Shown: positions 46,151 to 58,140 of the stretch, in pieces | Numbering within the stretch: position 1 is the stretch's first letter | Layout: each line of letters opens with the position of its first letter | Assembly: GCA_963680875.1 (NCBI GenBank) | Contig: OY804589.1 | Location: forward strand, 4,340,001 to 4,404,000 | Length of the DNA: 64,000 nucleotides | Source: Bathymodiolus brooksi | Lineage: Eukaryota > Mollusca > Bivalvia > Mytilida > Modiolidae | Direction: 5' to 3' | The notes under the pieces: generated by a model | What the model saw: only the letters and a program-made list of their open reading frames with translations | Database searches by the model: none | What the model was told of the DNA's origin: nothing | Program-made: the position numbers and the translations under genes

Positions 46151-46885
46151 AAATCAACCAATGTAGGAAGAGTTTGAAGATGCCAAAAGGAGTAATCAGA
46201 ATCCATACATCGAAGAACGAACAACACAATTGTCAAAGAAAAAGTACAAAAGGACAAACAACGATCTAGAAAACATACATATAAAACTAAAGATCGAGTA
46301 ACACGAACCCCACTAAACCCGGGAGAGGGGGGTGAACTCGGGTGCCCCAGAAGGGTAGGCATTTCCTGCTCCACTAGTGACACCTATCGTGATAATCTAG
46401 TTACAAACCGGTGATATCATGAATGATGAAAGGACCGGGAAGTGTTTATGACAAGTGGAACATGTCCGTTGTCATTTGTGACACAGATATTTTATTACGG
46501 TCAGCCAAGCCTTGGTGGCGAACATAACACTTTCAACATAACTAAGAGGAACCTTTGGTTCAGTAGTTTCCTTGTTAGCAGCAACCCTCTATCAAGGAAA
46601 TCCTGATAGGAATAACAAGCTCTGGAATATCGTATCAACAGATATATATATACTTCATATGAAGGTTAAAATCGTGAGTGACCCTTTATCCAGTTTTCCA
46701 GTTGGCATTCATCGTCCATTTCTTCTCTCTCCTCTTGTTTCTTTTTGTTCATATCATGTTACTTCTAAATCTCTAAACAATATTCACAGCTACAATGGCA
46801 TGTATTTGCCCAAATTTATTCAGAAGAAAATCCTGTGGTCTACCCCAATTTCACAAATAGAACAGTGTACAACAACACTTATAAA
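46151..46885. repeat. Dispersed bivalve-type repeat, duplicate copy
   Basis: Matches 14,911-15,640. The minus-strand frame 46,144-46,383 (79 codons) begins in the SINE tail border and is disrupted in the other copy, so it is treated as a decayed repeat ORF. Confidence 0.6.
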
Positions 46886-49246
46886 ACCAGAGGCTCCCAA
46901 GAGCCTGTAATCGCTAACCTGGATCAAAACTGCTTTCAATAACAACGCAACTGCACTGCGGTGGCCATCTTGGTGGGAGAGCGCGACTACCGGACACAAT
47001 TTTGGAAGAGGACCATCCAATGACTATTCCATCAGAGTTTGGTTCTAATTGAGCTACTGGTTCCAGACAAGATGGTTTTTATGTGAATTTCCCATAGGGT
47101 CCTATGTTAAATTAAGTACAACTGTGCCGCCATCTTGGTCAGATGGTGGGAACACCTACACAATTTTGGAAGAGGACCATCCGATGACTATTTTATCAAA
47201 GTTTGGTTCCAATTGAGCAACCGGTTCCAGACAAGATGGTTTTTATGTGAATTTCCCATAGGGTCCTATGTTAAATTAAGTACAACTGTGCAGCCATCTT
47301 GGACAGATGGTGGGAACACCAGACACAATTTTGGAAGAGGACCATCCAATGACTATTTTATCAAAGTTTCGTTCCAATTGAGCAACCGGTTCCAGACAAG
47401 AAGATTGTTATGTGAATTTCCCATAGGTTCCTATGTTAAACTAAGTTCGGCTGTGGAGGCCATCTTGGTTGAAGGGCCGAACCGCCTGACATATTTTTCG
47501 AAGAGAACCATCCAATGACTATTTCATCAACATTTAGTTCTTATTGAGCAAATGGTTTGACAAGAAGATTTTTATGGGAATTTCCCATAGGGTTCTATGT
47601 TAAATTAAGTTCGGCTGTGGCAGCCATCTTGGTCGGAGGTATGAAATGCCAGACACAATTTTGGAAGGGGACCACCCAAGGATCATTTCAGCAAAGTTTG
47701 GTTGAGATTGGCTCAGTAGTAGTGTCAGAGGAGAAGATTCTTTTAAAATTTCATCCCCCTTTTTTCTATTTTTAGCTTGGTGGCCATCTTGGTTGGAAGT
47801 CGGGATCACCGGACACAATTTTGGAAGGGGGCCATCCAAGGATCATTCCACCAAAGTATTGCTGCAATTGGCCCAGTGGTTTCTGAGGAGAAGATTTTTA
47901 TGTGAATTTCCCATAGGGTCCTATGTTAAGCTAAGTTCGGCTGTGGGTCCATCTTGGTCGAAGGGCCGAACCACCGCACACATTTTTGGAAGAGAACCAT
48001 CCAATGACTATTTATTCAAAATTTTGTTCTTATTGAGCAAATGGTTTCAGACAAGATTTTTATGGGAATTTCCCTTAGGGTCCTATGTTAAATTAAGTTC
48101 GGCTGTGGTGGCCATCTTGGTCGGATTTCTGAAATGCCGGATACAATTTTGGAGGACCACCCAAGAATCATTTCAGCAAAGTTTGGTTGAGATTGGCTCA
48201 GTAGTTTCACAGGAGAAGATTTTTTTTAATTTCATCCCCCCTTTTTTCTAATTTGCATAATCTGTCAAAATCGGCAAAAGTTCAAAGTTCATAAAAAATC
48301 CTGTAATATATGTTAAAAAGCTCATCATTATGCTTATACAGTTCAAATTTGGGCACATTCTGGCTTAAAATATAGCAATTTTGGCCATTTGAAGAAATTT
48401 CTATCTTCAGTAACGGAGGCCATCTTGGATACAGGATGGGGCTGACGGACACAATTTTAAAAGGGATCCACCCAGGGACCATCCCTGCCAGGTTTTGCTT
48501 AATTCGGTTTAGCGGTTTCAGAGGAGAAGATTTAAATGCGAACTTTTATCAAAATATGCCTAATTTGGATAATCGGTATATATCGGCTGAAAGAAATATT
48601 TCACAGAAAAATCCGGAATAAATGTTAAACTACTCCTTGCCATGTAGCTGCAGCTAAAATTTGAGCTAATTTTGACTTATACTAAAGCAGCAATGGAGAA
48701 TTGAAGAAATTTCTATTTTTAGTAACAGCAACCATCTTGAATGGAGGGCGGAGCTGTCAGACACAATTTTGAAAGGGACCCACCCAGGGACCATCCCTGC
48801 CAAGTTTGGTTTAATTTGGTTCAGTGGTTTGAGAGGAGAAGATTTAAATGTGATCTTTTATCAAAATATGCCTAATTTGCATAATCGGTATATATCGGCT
48901 GAAAGAAAATTTCACAGAAAAACCAGAATATATGTTAAACTAATCCTTGCCATGTAGCTGCAGTTAAAATTTGAGCTGATTTTGACTTACACTAAAGCAG
49001 CAATGGACAATTAAAATTTCATCCCCCCTTTTTCTATTTTTAGCTTGGCGGCCATCTTGGTTGGAAGTCGAGATCACTGGACATAATGTTGGAAGGGGGC
49101 CATCCAAGGATCATTCCACCAAAGTTTGGTTGCAATTGGCCCAGTGGTTTCTGAGGAGAAGATTAAAATGTGAAATGTTGACGAACGGACGACGGACGAA
49201 AAGTGATGTCAATAGCTCACATGGCCTTAAGGCCAGGTGAGCTAAT
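46886..49246 (+). repeat. F1 element, duplication copy 2
   Basis: Starts CCAGAGGCTCCCAAGAGCCT like 15,645, and ends GACGAACGGACGACGGACGA, a hairpin (GCTCACATGGCC / GGCCAGGTGAGC) and CTAA. It is about 2.4 kb against 4.9 kb for the two joined F1 elements in copy 1, so core units differ in number. Confidence 0.9.
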
Positions 49247-49729
49247 AAAAGGTTGCAATGATCACAATAGTTCCCCCGCTGTTATGAATCAATCAGCTTG
49301 GCACATGCACACACATTATGGTATCACTCAATGGTGATGATTAGCATTGTTTTCATACTGTTTACTAGGGCAAATGAATACATTATCGATCAAAGCGTGC
49401 TTTTGGGGATCTAGAAACTTTTGTAATTGTAGTTGTAGTCACTTCATGTAACAGAGAGCATAGACAGTGTATTTACTGATTGACATGTAGTACACATACA
49501 TTACATGTGCAACATACTATGAAATCAAATCTGCAGATAATGCAAAATGCAGTCCTCGAAATGACAATTTGAATTTACTAGACCGATCAAAGTTTCACTG
49601 GTCTTGGGTCAGAGTAGCGGTACCCATTGCGAAGACTTAAAATGTGCATTACCAATTTCTATTATATTCCAATAAAAATACAAAATAATGTATTTAGTTC
49701 TAAAATGTTCTATATTAGTTAATTATTAC
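49247..49729. other. Downstream flank of the ankyrin gene
   Basis: No exon recognised. 49,597-49,640 repeats the sequence at 4,050-4,095. The stop codon and poly-A site of the ankyrin gene were not identified here. Confidence 0.4.
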
Positions 49730-49783
49730 CTGTAGCAGTTTTTTCACGTTATGAGATAGTGCAAGATCGTGTGGGGTCTTTCC
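49730..49783 (-). CDS. Ankyrin gene, last visible exon (half repeat)
   Basis: 54 nt, acceptor ATATATTACAG, donor CTACAG/GTAATA. Reads GKTPHDLALSHNVKKLLQ, the first half of a capping ankyrin repeat, diverged from the array. A donor follows, so at least one more exon is expected downstream. Confidence 0.8.
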
Positions 49784-52700
49784 CTGTAATATATTGATAC
49801 AAAGCAATAAACCTATGACTAAATAACATTATGATGCTAATTACATATTTATTCAAGGTTTTATTAAAACTTTATATCTCACCTGTTTATTTAATTTGTA
49901 CTGTTTTATCCACCATGAATTCCTCATAAAAAAGATAGTTGTGTGATCTGTACATGACAGGTATCATTTATAAAGTAAAACTCATTCTCTCTCTGCCATT
50001 ACAAAATCAGTTTTATTGACTCTGACATAAAACAAATTGCAACAAATCTTATCAAAATTAACATTTTCATGCTGCAGTGTGTAGAGGTGTCCAGCCCTAA
50101 GACAATAAATATAACAAAATATTTAAACACAAACAATTTCTCAGTAAATAACAGACATTTTGTCATCAAATCTTCACAAACTACACATCTTTATATAACA
50201 AAAGTATTTTATAAACAATTCAGTTGTCATCATTACATAAAAAATCATTTTTCGTCACAAATAATTTTAAGATTAACATTTTCTGATTCAGTTCAACGAC
50301 ACGATTAAAACGTCATCCCACACGACATGTTCAATATTATTTTCTCCATTTTCAAAGATATTCAACAACAGTTATCTTGATCCCGAGATGAAGAAAATCA
50401 TTTTTCGTCACAAATCGTGTTAAAATTAACATTTTCAGATTCAGTTTAATCGCACGATTAGAACAAGATCTCATACGATGCTTCTAATATTTCATTTTCA
50501 TCATTTTAGATGACATTCCTCATGTGTCACTTGAAGAGTTTAATATTTGATTGTATTAGTTTTACTGAGGGTTTAATTACCTCATTGTCCACAGCAGACA
50601 GTGAGGCCCCTGCCTCCACTAGAGCCTTTGTCACATCTGTGTATCCCTTCACTGCTGCCCTGTGTAGAGGTGTCCTGCCCTAAAACAATAAATATAAAAC
50701 AATATTTAAACACAAACAATTTCTCATCAAATCTTCAAAAACAACACAACTTTATACTACAAAAGTAGTTTAAAAACAATTCAGTTGTCATCATCACATA
50801 AAAAAATCATTTATCGTCACAAATCTTGCTAAAATTAACATTTTCTGATTCAGTTCAATCACATGCTTAGAACAAGATCTCATGCGATGCTTCTAATATT
50901 TCATTTTCATCATTTTAGATGACATTCCTCATGTGTCACTTGAAGAGTTTAATATTTGATTGTATTAGTTTTACTGAGGGTTTAATTACCTCATTGTCCA
51001 CAGCAGACAGTGAGGCCCCTGCCTCCACTAGAGCCTTTGTCACATCTGTGTATCCCTTCACTGCTGCCCTGTGTAGAGGTGTCCTGCCCTAAAACAATAA
51101 ATATAAAACAATATTTAAACACAAATAATTTCTCATCAAATCTTCACAAACAACACAACTTTATACTACAAAAGTATTTTATAAACAATTCAGTTGTCAT
51201 CATCACATAAAAAAATCATTTTTCGTCACAAATCTTGTTAAAATTAACATTTTCAGATTCAGTTCAATCACACGATTAGAACAAGATCTCATACGATGCT
51301 TCTAATATTTTATTTTAATCATTTTAGATGACATTCCTTATGTGTCACTTGAAGAGTTTAATATTTGATTGTCTTAGTTTTACTGAGGGTTTAATTACCT
51401 CATTGTCCACAGCAGACAGTGAGGCCCCTGCCTCCACTAGAGCCTTTGTCACATCTGTGTATCCCTTCACTGCTGCCATGTGTAGAGGTGTCCTGCCCTA
51501 AAACAATAAATATAAAACAATATTTAAACACAAATAATTTCTCATCAAATCTTCACAAAACAACACAACTTTATACTACAAAAGTATTTTATAGACAATT
51601 CAGTTGTCATCATCACATAAAAAATCATTTTTCGTCACAAATCTTGTTAAAATTAACATTCTCGGATTCATTTCAATCACACGATTAGAACAAGATCTCA
51701 TATAATGCTTCTAATATTTTATTTTCATCATTTTAGATGACATTCCTCATGTGTCACTTGAAGAGTTTAATATTTGATTGTATTAGTTTTACTGAGGGTT
51801 TAATTACCTCATTGTCCACAGCAGACAGTGAGGCCCCTGCCTCCACTAGAACCTTTGTCACCTCTGTGTTTCCCCTCTCTGCTGACAGGTGTAGAGGTGT
51901 CGTGCTCTAAAACAATAAAAATAAAACAATATTTAAACACAAACAATTTCTCAACAAATCTTCACAAACAACACAACTTTATACTACAAAAGTATTTCAT
52001 ATACAATTCAGTTGTCATCATCACATAAAAAAATAATTGTTCGTCACAAATCTTGTTAAAATTAACATTTTCTGATCCAGTTCAATCACACGATTAGAAC
52101 AAGATCTCATACGATGCTTCTAATATTTTATTTTCATCATTTTAGATGACATTCCTCATGTGTCACTTGAAGAGTTTAATATTTGATTGTCTTAATTTTA
52201 CTGAAGGTTTAATTACCTGTTTGTCTACAGCAGACAGAGAGGCCCCTGCCTCCATTAGAACCTTTATCACATCTGTGTTTCCCTCCTGTGCTGACAGGTG
52301 TAGATGTGTCCTGCCCTAAAACAATAAATATAAAACAATATTTAAACACAAACAATTTCTCATCAAATCTCCACAAACAACACAACTTTATACTACAAAA
52401 GTATTTTATAAACAATTCAGTTGTCATCATCACATAAAAAAATCATTTTTCGTCACAAATCTTGTTAAAATTAACATTTTCAGATTCAGTTCAATCACAC
52501 GATTAGAACAAGATCTCATACGATGCTTCTAATATTTTATTTTAATCATTTTAGATGACATTCCTTATGTGTCACTTGAAGAGTTTAATATTTGATTGTC
52601 TTAGTTTTACTAAGGGTTTAATTACCAAGTGGTCCACAGCAGACAGTGAGGCCCCTGCCTCCACTAGAAACTTTGTCACATCTGTGTTTCCCTCCTGTGC

Positions 52701-54356
52701 TGACATGTGTAGAGGTGTCCAGCCCTAAAACAATAAAAATAAAACAATATTTAAACACAAACAATTTATCATCAAATCTTCACAAACAACACAACTTTAT
52801 ATTACAAAAGTATTTTATAAACAATTCAGTTGTCATCATCACATAAAAAATCATTTTTCGTCACATATCTTGTTAAAATTAACATTTTCTGATTCAGTTC
52901 AATCACACGATTAGAACAAGATCTCATACGATGCTTCTAATATTTTATTTTCTTCATTTTAGATCACATTCCTCATGTGTCACTTGAAGAGTTTAATATT
53001 TGATGGTCTTAGTTTTACTGAGGGTTTAATTACCTGATTGTCCACAGCAGACAGTGAGGCCCCTGCCTCCACTAGAACCTTTGTCACCTCTGTCTTTCCC
53101 CTCTGTGCTGCCCAGTGTAGAGGTGTCTGGCCCTAAAACAATAAATATAAAACAATATTTAAACACAAACAATTTCTCATCAAATCTCCACAAACAACAC
53201 AACTTTATACTACAAAAGTACTTTATAAACAATTCAGTTGTCATCATCACATAAAAAATTCATTTTTCGTCACAAATCTTGTTAAAATTAACATTTTCTG
53301 ATTCAGTTCAATCACATGATTAGAACAAGATCTCACACGATGCTTCTGATATTTCATTTTCTTCATTTTAGATCACATTCCTCATGTGTCACTTGAAGAG
53401 TTTAATATTTGATTGTCTTAGTTTTACTGAGGGTTTAATTACCAAGTGGTCCACAGCAGACAGTGAGGCCCCTGCCTCCACTAGAACCTTTGTCACACCT
53501 GTGTATCCCCTCCATGCTGACTTGTGTAGAGGTGTACTGTCCTGAAACAATTAATATAAAACAATATTTAAACACAAACAATTTCTCATCAAATCTTCAC
53601 AAACAACACAACTTTATACTGCAAAAGTATTTTATAAACAATTCAGTTGTCATCATCACATAAAAAAATCATTTTTCGTCACAAATCTTGTTAAAATTAA
53701 CATTTTCAGATTCAGTTCAATCACACGATTAGAACAAGATCTCATACGATGCTTCTAATATTTTATTTTCATCATTTTAGATGACATTCCTCATGTGTCA
53801 CTTGAAGAGTTTAATATTTGATTGTCTTAGTTTTACTGAGGGTTTAATTACCAAGTGGTCCACAGCAGAGTGTGAGGCCCCTGCCTCCACTAGAACCTTT
53901 GTCACATCTGTGTATCCACTCCATGCAGACTTGTGTAGAGGTGTACTGTCCTGAAACAATTAATATAACACAATATTTAAACACAAACAATTTCTCATCA
54001 AATCTTCACAAACAACACAACTTTATATTACAAAAGTATTTTATATACAATTCAGTTGTCATCACATAAACAAATCATTTTTCGTCACAAATCTTGCTAA
54101 AATTAACATTTTCAGATTCAGTTCAATCACATGCTTAGAACAAGATCTCATACAATGCTTCTAATATTTTATTTTCATCATTTTAGATGACATTCCTCAT
54201 GTGTCACTTGAAGAGTTTAATATTTGATTGTCTTAGTTTTACTGAGGGTTTAATTACCTCATTGTCCACAGCAGACAGTGAGGCCCCTGCCTCCACTAGA
54301 ACCTTTGTCACATCTGTGTATCCCCCCTCTGCTGCCCAGTGTAGAGGTGTCATGTC
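49730..54356 (-). CDS. Ankyrin-repeat gene, one repeat per exon (partial)
   Basis: Eleven visible exons on the minus strand: ten of exactly 99 nt (33 residues, one ankyrin repeat each) and a final 54-nt half repeat. All are phase 0 at both borders, with acceptors TTGTTTTAG (TTTCAG in two) and donors GAG, CAG or TTG before GTAATT. Each exon reads x-TPLH-xx(A/S)A-xxG-x-T-x-VTK-xLVEAGAS-LSAVD, the canonical TPLH and G-x-TPLH ankyrin pattern of two helices and a beta-hairpin loop. Ankyrin stacks bind proteins. The exon-intron unit of about 409 bp is repeated with very similar introns, so the array grew by recent unit duplication. The two half-exons at its edges (50,071-50,096 and near 54,665) mark the breakpoints. 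No start or stop codon, signal peptide or other domain was found. Confidence 0.9.
50071..50096 (-). pseudogene. Broken ankyrin exon (5' part only)
   Basis: After acceptor ATTGTCTTAG reads GWTPLHTAA and then TGA; the 3' part and donor are deleted. Since all exons are phase 0, skipping it leaves the frame intact. Confidence 0.75.
50581..50679 (-). CDS. Ankyrin exon 1 of array (lowest coordinate)
   Basis: Reads GRTPLHRAAVKGYTDVTKAL and ends LSAVDNE. Confidence 0.9.
50990..51088 (-). CDS. Ankyrin exon 2 of array
   Basis: Protein identical to the exon at 50,581 (GRTPLHRAAVKG...), the most recent duplication in the array. Confidence 0.9.
51399..51497 (-). CDS. Ankyrin exon 3 of array
   Basis: Differs from the two exons at lower coordinates by Arg to Met after TPLH (GRTPLHMAAVKG). 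Confidence 0.9.
51808..51906 (-). CDS. Ankyrin exon 4 of array
   Basis: Diverged first half STTPLHLSAERGNTEVTKVL; conserved end LSAVDNE. Confidence 0.9.
52217..52315 (-). CDS. Ankyrin exon 5 of array
   Basis: GRTHLHLSAQEGNTDVIKVL; the TPLH motif is TH-LH here, and the end is VDKQ before the donor. Confidence 0.9.
52626..52724 (-). CDS. Ankyrin exon 6 of array
   Basis: GWTPLHMSAQEGNTDVTKFL; end VDHL (donor after TTG). Confidence 0.9.
53034..53132 (-). CDS. Ankyrin exon 7 of array
   Basis: GQTPLHWAAQRGKTEVTKVL; end VDNQ. Confidence 0.9.
53443..53541 (-). CDS. Ankyrin exon 8 of array
   Basis: DSTPLHKSAWRGYTGVTKVL; end VDHL. Acceptor is TTTCAG instead of TTTTAG. Confidence 0.9.
53852..53950 (-). 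CDS. Ankyrin exon 9 of array
   Basis: DSTPLHKSAWSGYTDVTKVL; GASHSAVDHL with His in place of Leu. Close sister of the exon at 53,443, including its TTTCAG acceptor. Confidence 0.9.
54258..54356 (-). CDS. Ankyrin exon 10 of array (highest coordinate)
   Basis: DMTPLHWAAEGGYTDVTKVL; end VDNE. First in transcription order among intact exons. Confidence 0.9.
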
Positions 54357-55020
54357 CTAAAACAATAAATATAAAACATTATTTAAACACAAATGATTTC
54401 TCATCAAATCTTCACAAACAACACAACTTTATACTACAAAAGTATTTTATAAACAATTCAGTTGTCATCATCACATAAAAAAATCATTTTGCGTCACAAA
54501 TCTTGCTAAAATTAACATTTTCAGATTCAGTTCAATCACACGATTAGAACAAGATGTCATACGATGCTTCTAATATTTTATTTTCATCAATTTAGATGAC
54601 ATTCCTCATGTGTCACTTGAAGAGTTTAATATGTGATTGCATTAGTTTTACTGAGGGCTTAATTACATCATTGTCCAACATCAGTTTTCTTGATCCTGAC
54701 ATGAAAAAAATAATTTTTCGTCACAAATCTTGCTAAAATTAACATTTTCTGATCCAGTTCAATCACATGATTAAAACAAATCCCCATACGATGCTTCAAA
54801 TATTTTATTTTCTCCATTTTTGAAGATATTTAACATCAGTTTTCTTGATCCTGACATGAAAAAGAAGTAATTTTTCATCACAAATCTTGTTAAAATTAAC
54901 ATTTTCTGATTCAGTTCAATCACACGATTAAAACCTGACCCCAAACGACATAGACCTTTAATCTAGAAACAGGTTGTAGCAAAATATGTGACGATTTTGA
55001 TCATATGATGTACCTGTAGT
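54357..55020. repeat. Intron-derived remnants of the ankyrin unit
   Basis: 54,650-54,680 keeps only the 3' tip of an exon and its donor. 54,685-54,960 repeats a piece of about 145 bp twice (CTTGATCCTGACATGAAAAA, AATTAACATTTTCTGAT). A related piece lies at the other edge (50,340-50,460). Confidence 0.7.
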
Positions 55021-55350
55021 TCATGAGTTCAGTAAAATGGTGGACAGTTTGAAGTGGATGTTGGATTATTTAATCTGATAGACGCTGTAAAGGGTAAGAA
55101 AATACAAATATTTTTGCAGATTTGCAGGGCTCCCACTACTTTGAAATCAGAGGGAGAAGTGACTTCTCTTTCAGGTGCTGACAAAAAAGAGAATGAGAGA
55201 CAACAGGGAGAAGTGGTGAGAGTACAGGGAGAAGTGGTGAGAGTACAGGGAGAAGTCAAAATATTTCTATTATTGTACCACTTTTCACATTCGCGGGGCA
55301 TTATCGTGGCATTCGTATGTTATAATGTACTTGTTATGCATTAAGGTATA
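55021..55350. other. Region with short tandem repeat, frames on both strands
   Basis: An 18-bp unit (GGGAGAAGTGGTGAGAGTACA) is repeated about three times at 55,205-55,255, keeping frames open on both strands (55,054-55,344 plus, 55,029-55,301 minus). No domain is recognised; not called as a gene. Confidence 0.4.
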
Positions 55351-56285
55351 TTCAGTAGTTGTTTAATTCCTTGATTTTGTTAGCATATCATCTCTCCGAT
55401 TTACATGCATTGTGCACGTATGTTCTTGTATTTGTTTTTTGTTTATTTGTATTAAATAAACCCTTTTCAGATTCTTTGTTTTGTCGTGCAGATAATAAAG
55501 GCACATATATGATAGTCAACTATTGTCCAATAAATAATAAATAAATAAAATTGAATAATAAATTTTATCACAAGCTGTGAAATCGCAAATTATTTATTCA
55601 AATTTTAATGAGTGTATATTATTTACATTGCTTCTCTTTAATCACTGATTGATATTAATTAAGACACAAATCATATCCACAAAGTTAACAATCCCTTTGG
55701 ATAGCCGTCATCATGATCAAACCTCAAATAAATGAAATTAAACAATACCGACGTTATTTTTCCGAGTACGGATCCGTAGTACAGTTTTCATATTCGTAAC
55801 TGTTTCGATTACGTCTCTTTACAATGGCGGTTTGAAAAACGGAAATTTTGTAGTAAAAATATACCGATGTTTTAACGTTAAAACAGTTAAAATTAGCAAA
55901 GCGACTTGGTAAAATTACAGGGTGACTTCCACTTCTCTTTTGGCACTAGTACAAAGCGAAGAGAGCAGCCACAGCCCTGATTTGAACTAGAAAATATGTC
56001 TATATATGAAATATTACTGCACTTGATCTGACACAATCCGTCCATGCCAAAATATCCATAGGAATGCACTGGGGGGTCAAATTTTAAATTTCCAGAATAC
56101 CTTTGCCTTGAAATGAGATCAGGATGAAGATACAGGCAGAATTTTCTTCGGAATCCTAATCTCAATGAGATTAGCGACACCAATATCCCTGCCTCACCTG
56201 TTTTAAACCCCTAGTTACGGCCCCGTCATTTGGTGTCTATGCATTAAATATACATTGTAATTTTCCGCATTGAGTGGCCGCCATG
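55351..56285. other. Non-coding spacer
   Basis: AT-rich with a few 60-96 codon frames lacking any domain (55,359 plus, 55,893 minus). Nothing supported. Confidence 0.4.
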
Positions 56286-56522
56286 GTCGTGATCATATGG
56301 TAGTTGGATTTACAACCACCTATGCAATCAGTGCCTATCACCACTAGCATTGTGAGTTTAAATCCAACTCATGGCGGGTGTACGTGATACCACATTGGGT
56401 GATAAAGTTTGTCAGTGACTCGTGACACAGGTCAGTGGTTTTCTACAGGTACTCCTGTTTCCTCCACCAATAAAACTGGCCGTCACGATGTAGCTAAAAT
56501 AATGTTGAAAGTGGTGCTAAAC
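56286..56522 (+). repeat. tRNA-derived SINE, fuller diverged copy
   Basis: Head GATCATATGGTAGTTGGATT, CAATCAGTGCCTATCACCAC, box B-like GAGTTTAAATCC, and body CTCCACCAATAAAACTGGCC. Links the head at 9,920-10,040 with the body at 14.8 and 24.6 kb. Confidence 0.75.
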
Positions 56523-56526
56523 ATAA

Positions 56527-56650
56527 CGCCCTTATGGTCCTTTTCCAGTTTTCTGATATTTGCGGACCGCAAATATCAGAAAACTGGCCAAGGACCATAG
56601 GCCTACGGGTCCACAAATATCAGAAAACTGGCCAATGACCATAAGGGCTA
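56527..56650. repeat. Palindromic fold-back
   Basis: GTTTTCTGATATTTGCGG and its complement CCGCAAATATCAGAAAAC meet at a GACC centre near 56,566. A second copy of the right arm (AAATATCAGAAAACTGGCCA) follows, then CCATAAGGGC, which pairs with GCCCTTATGG at the start. Confidence 0.85.
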
Positions 56651-58140
56651 CGGTTCCGCAGCTATGAACACCCCAACCCATAACAATAACCTTATTTCCG
56701 CTCGAAAGTCTTATGACGCTATGACTAGCCTATATATCGCTCGCTTCTCAAGTCGTACCTAGACCTGCTAATAGCGAGCATCGCAAGATGCGAGCTACAC
56801 AGCAACATGTGTGTAAGGAGATGAATCAATATATACGATCAATACCAACCGGAAGTGGATTCTAAGTTTCAGCATAGAATGGACAATCGGAGTGAAGTAC
56901 CGGAAATAGCTTATTAATTTGAATAAAAAATAACTATCCAGTTTAAAAATAACCCCAAAAAAATTAGAAAGGAACCTGTATAGCTTCTTTACATGATACG
57001 ATTAATTTATTTTAAAAATGGACAATCGTTAGACCACACGATTTCGTTGAGCATGTCACTCATGGTTTCAAAACAAAGAAAGAAAAAATGTAAGAGTATA
57101 AAGATGATTTTTTTAAATCCATTTTTGTACACATGAGACACCTGAAATAAAACTTTCAAAGTCTTGTCGCTTGTATGTCACGCCCAACTGCATTCCACAG
57201 TCGAACTCCAGATTATTGACATTTCGAAGGGTTGAAGGCATATACATGTACAAGGAATATACACAAACAACGTACACAAGTCAAATAGACAAAGACATAT
57301 TTAACAACTACCGGTACAGATACAATGAGAACAAATTGATCTACATTCACAAACTGTACAATTATGCAGCAGTAGAGCCCACTCTCCTCAGTGCTATCGA
57401 CTTTTAACAAATGGTACCGTAAACCGCATAATTAGTGATGACAGAATTAATTGTAATGTTTTAGCTCTGTCATATTCATTAGATTTAGGACAGATTCCGT
57501 TTATATTTGTGTACAGTATATGTTTAATACGCATCTATAGTACACATACAATAACTAGTTAATCCAAGTTTGCCACATTTGTTCACTTTCTTTTCGGCTC
57601 ACTTTTTGCCTTTTTTTTTTTTTTTTATCTCAGAATCATAAGAACTAATCCCTATATATTATAATCAATCGAAACCATATTTTTTTAAAAAAATTATTGT
57701 GAAGTCATTTCTGGATAGATTTTAACAAATTTTACACCAAAACATTCGGAATTGTCTATATTTTGTTTGTTTATTTGCTCATTATGTTTATATGAGTGTT
57801 TTTTATTTGTACCGTACATAATTTAAACACAACAAATAAAAAATTACTTTAATTTTCCTATATATTTCAACTAAAAATGAAACTGCACGCGTTGTCGTGC
57901 TGTGATACCCCCACTCGCTCTACATAAGTTGATGTGTAGTCAAGTATTATATTATAGTGGGACTTAATGTGGTGGAGAGGCATTAAGGAGTGTAAAGGGT
58001 GTTGGAATCAAGAGATGTGTATCCTCCCAGGGCAGTTGGCTAGTAAACGTTTGGAATTATGATAAATGATGTATTACAGATTATTACCGTAGATATAAAT
58101 ATTATACATAGCTAATTAAGGAAATAATTTATAGCAGCAG
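56651..58140. other. Non-coding spacer
   Basis: No supported exon. Frames at 57,171 (plus) and 57,213 (minus) overlap each other and have no domain. A poly-T run of about 20 lies near 57,610. Confidence 0.4.

Noticed and set aside
46144..46383. 79-codon minus frame (MSLVEQEMPTLL...)
   Set aside because: It looks like a frame common in bivalve repeats, but it is disrupted in the duplicate copy at 14.9-15.2 kb and overlaps a SINE border.
51010..54478. Plus-strand frames starting MRPLPPLEPL, one per ankyrin unit, and two minus-strand frames of 74 codons
   Set aside because: The plus-strand frames are antisense shadows of the 99-nt ankyrin exons running into intron; the minus-strand ones read exon DNA out of phase or run through intron. 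The true exons are defined by splice borders.
55029..55344. Overlapping 90-96 codon frames on opposite strands
   Set aside because: Kept open by an 18-bp tandem repeat. No splice context or domain on either strand.
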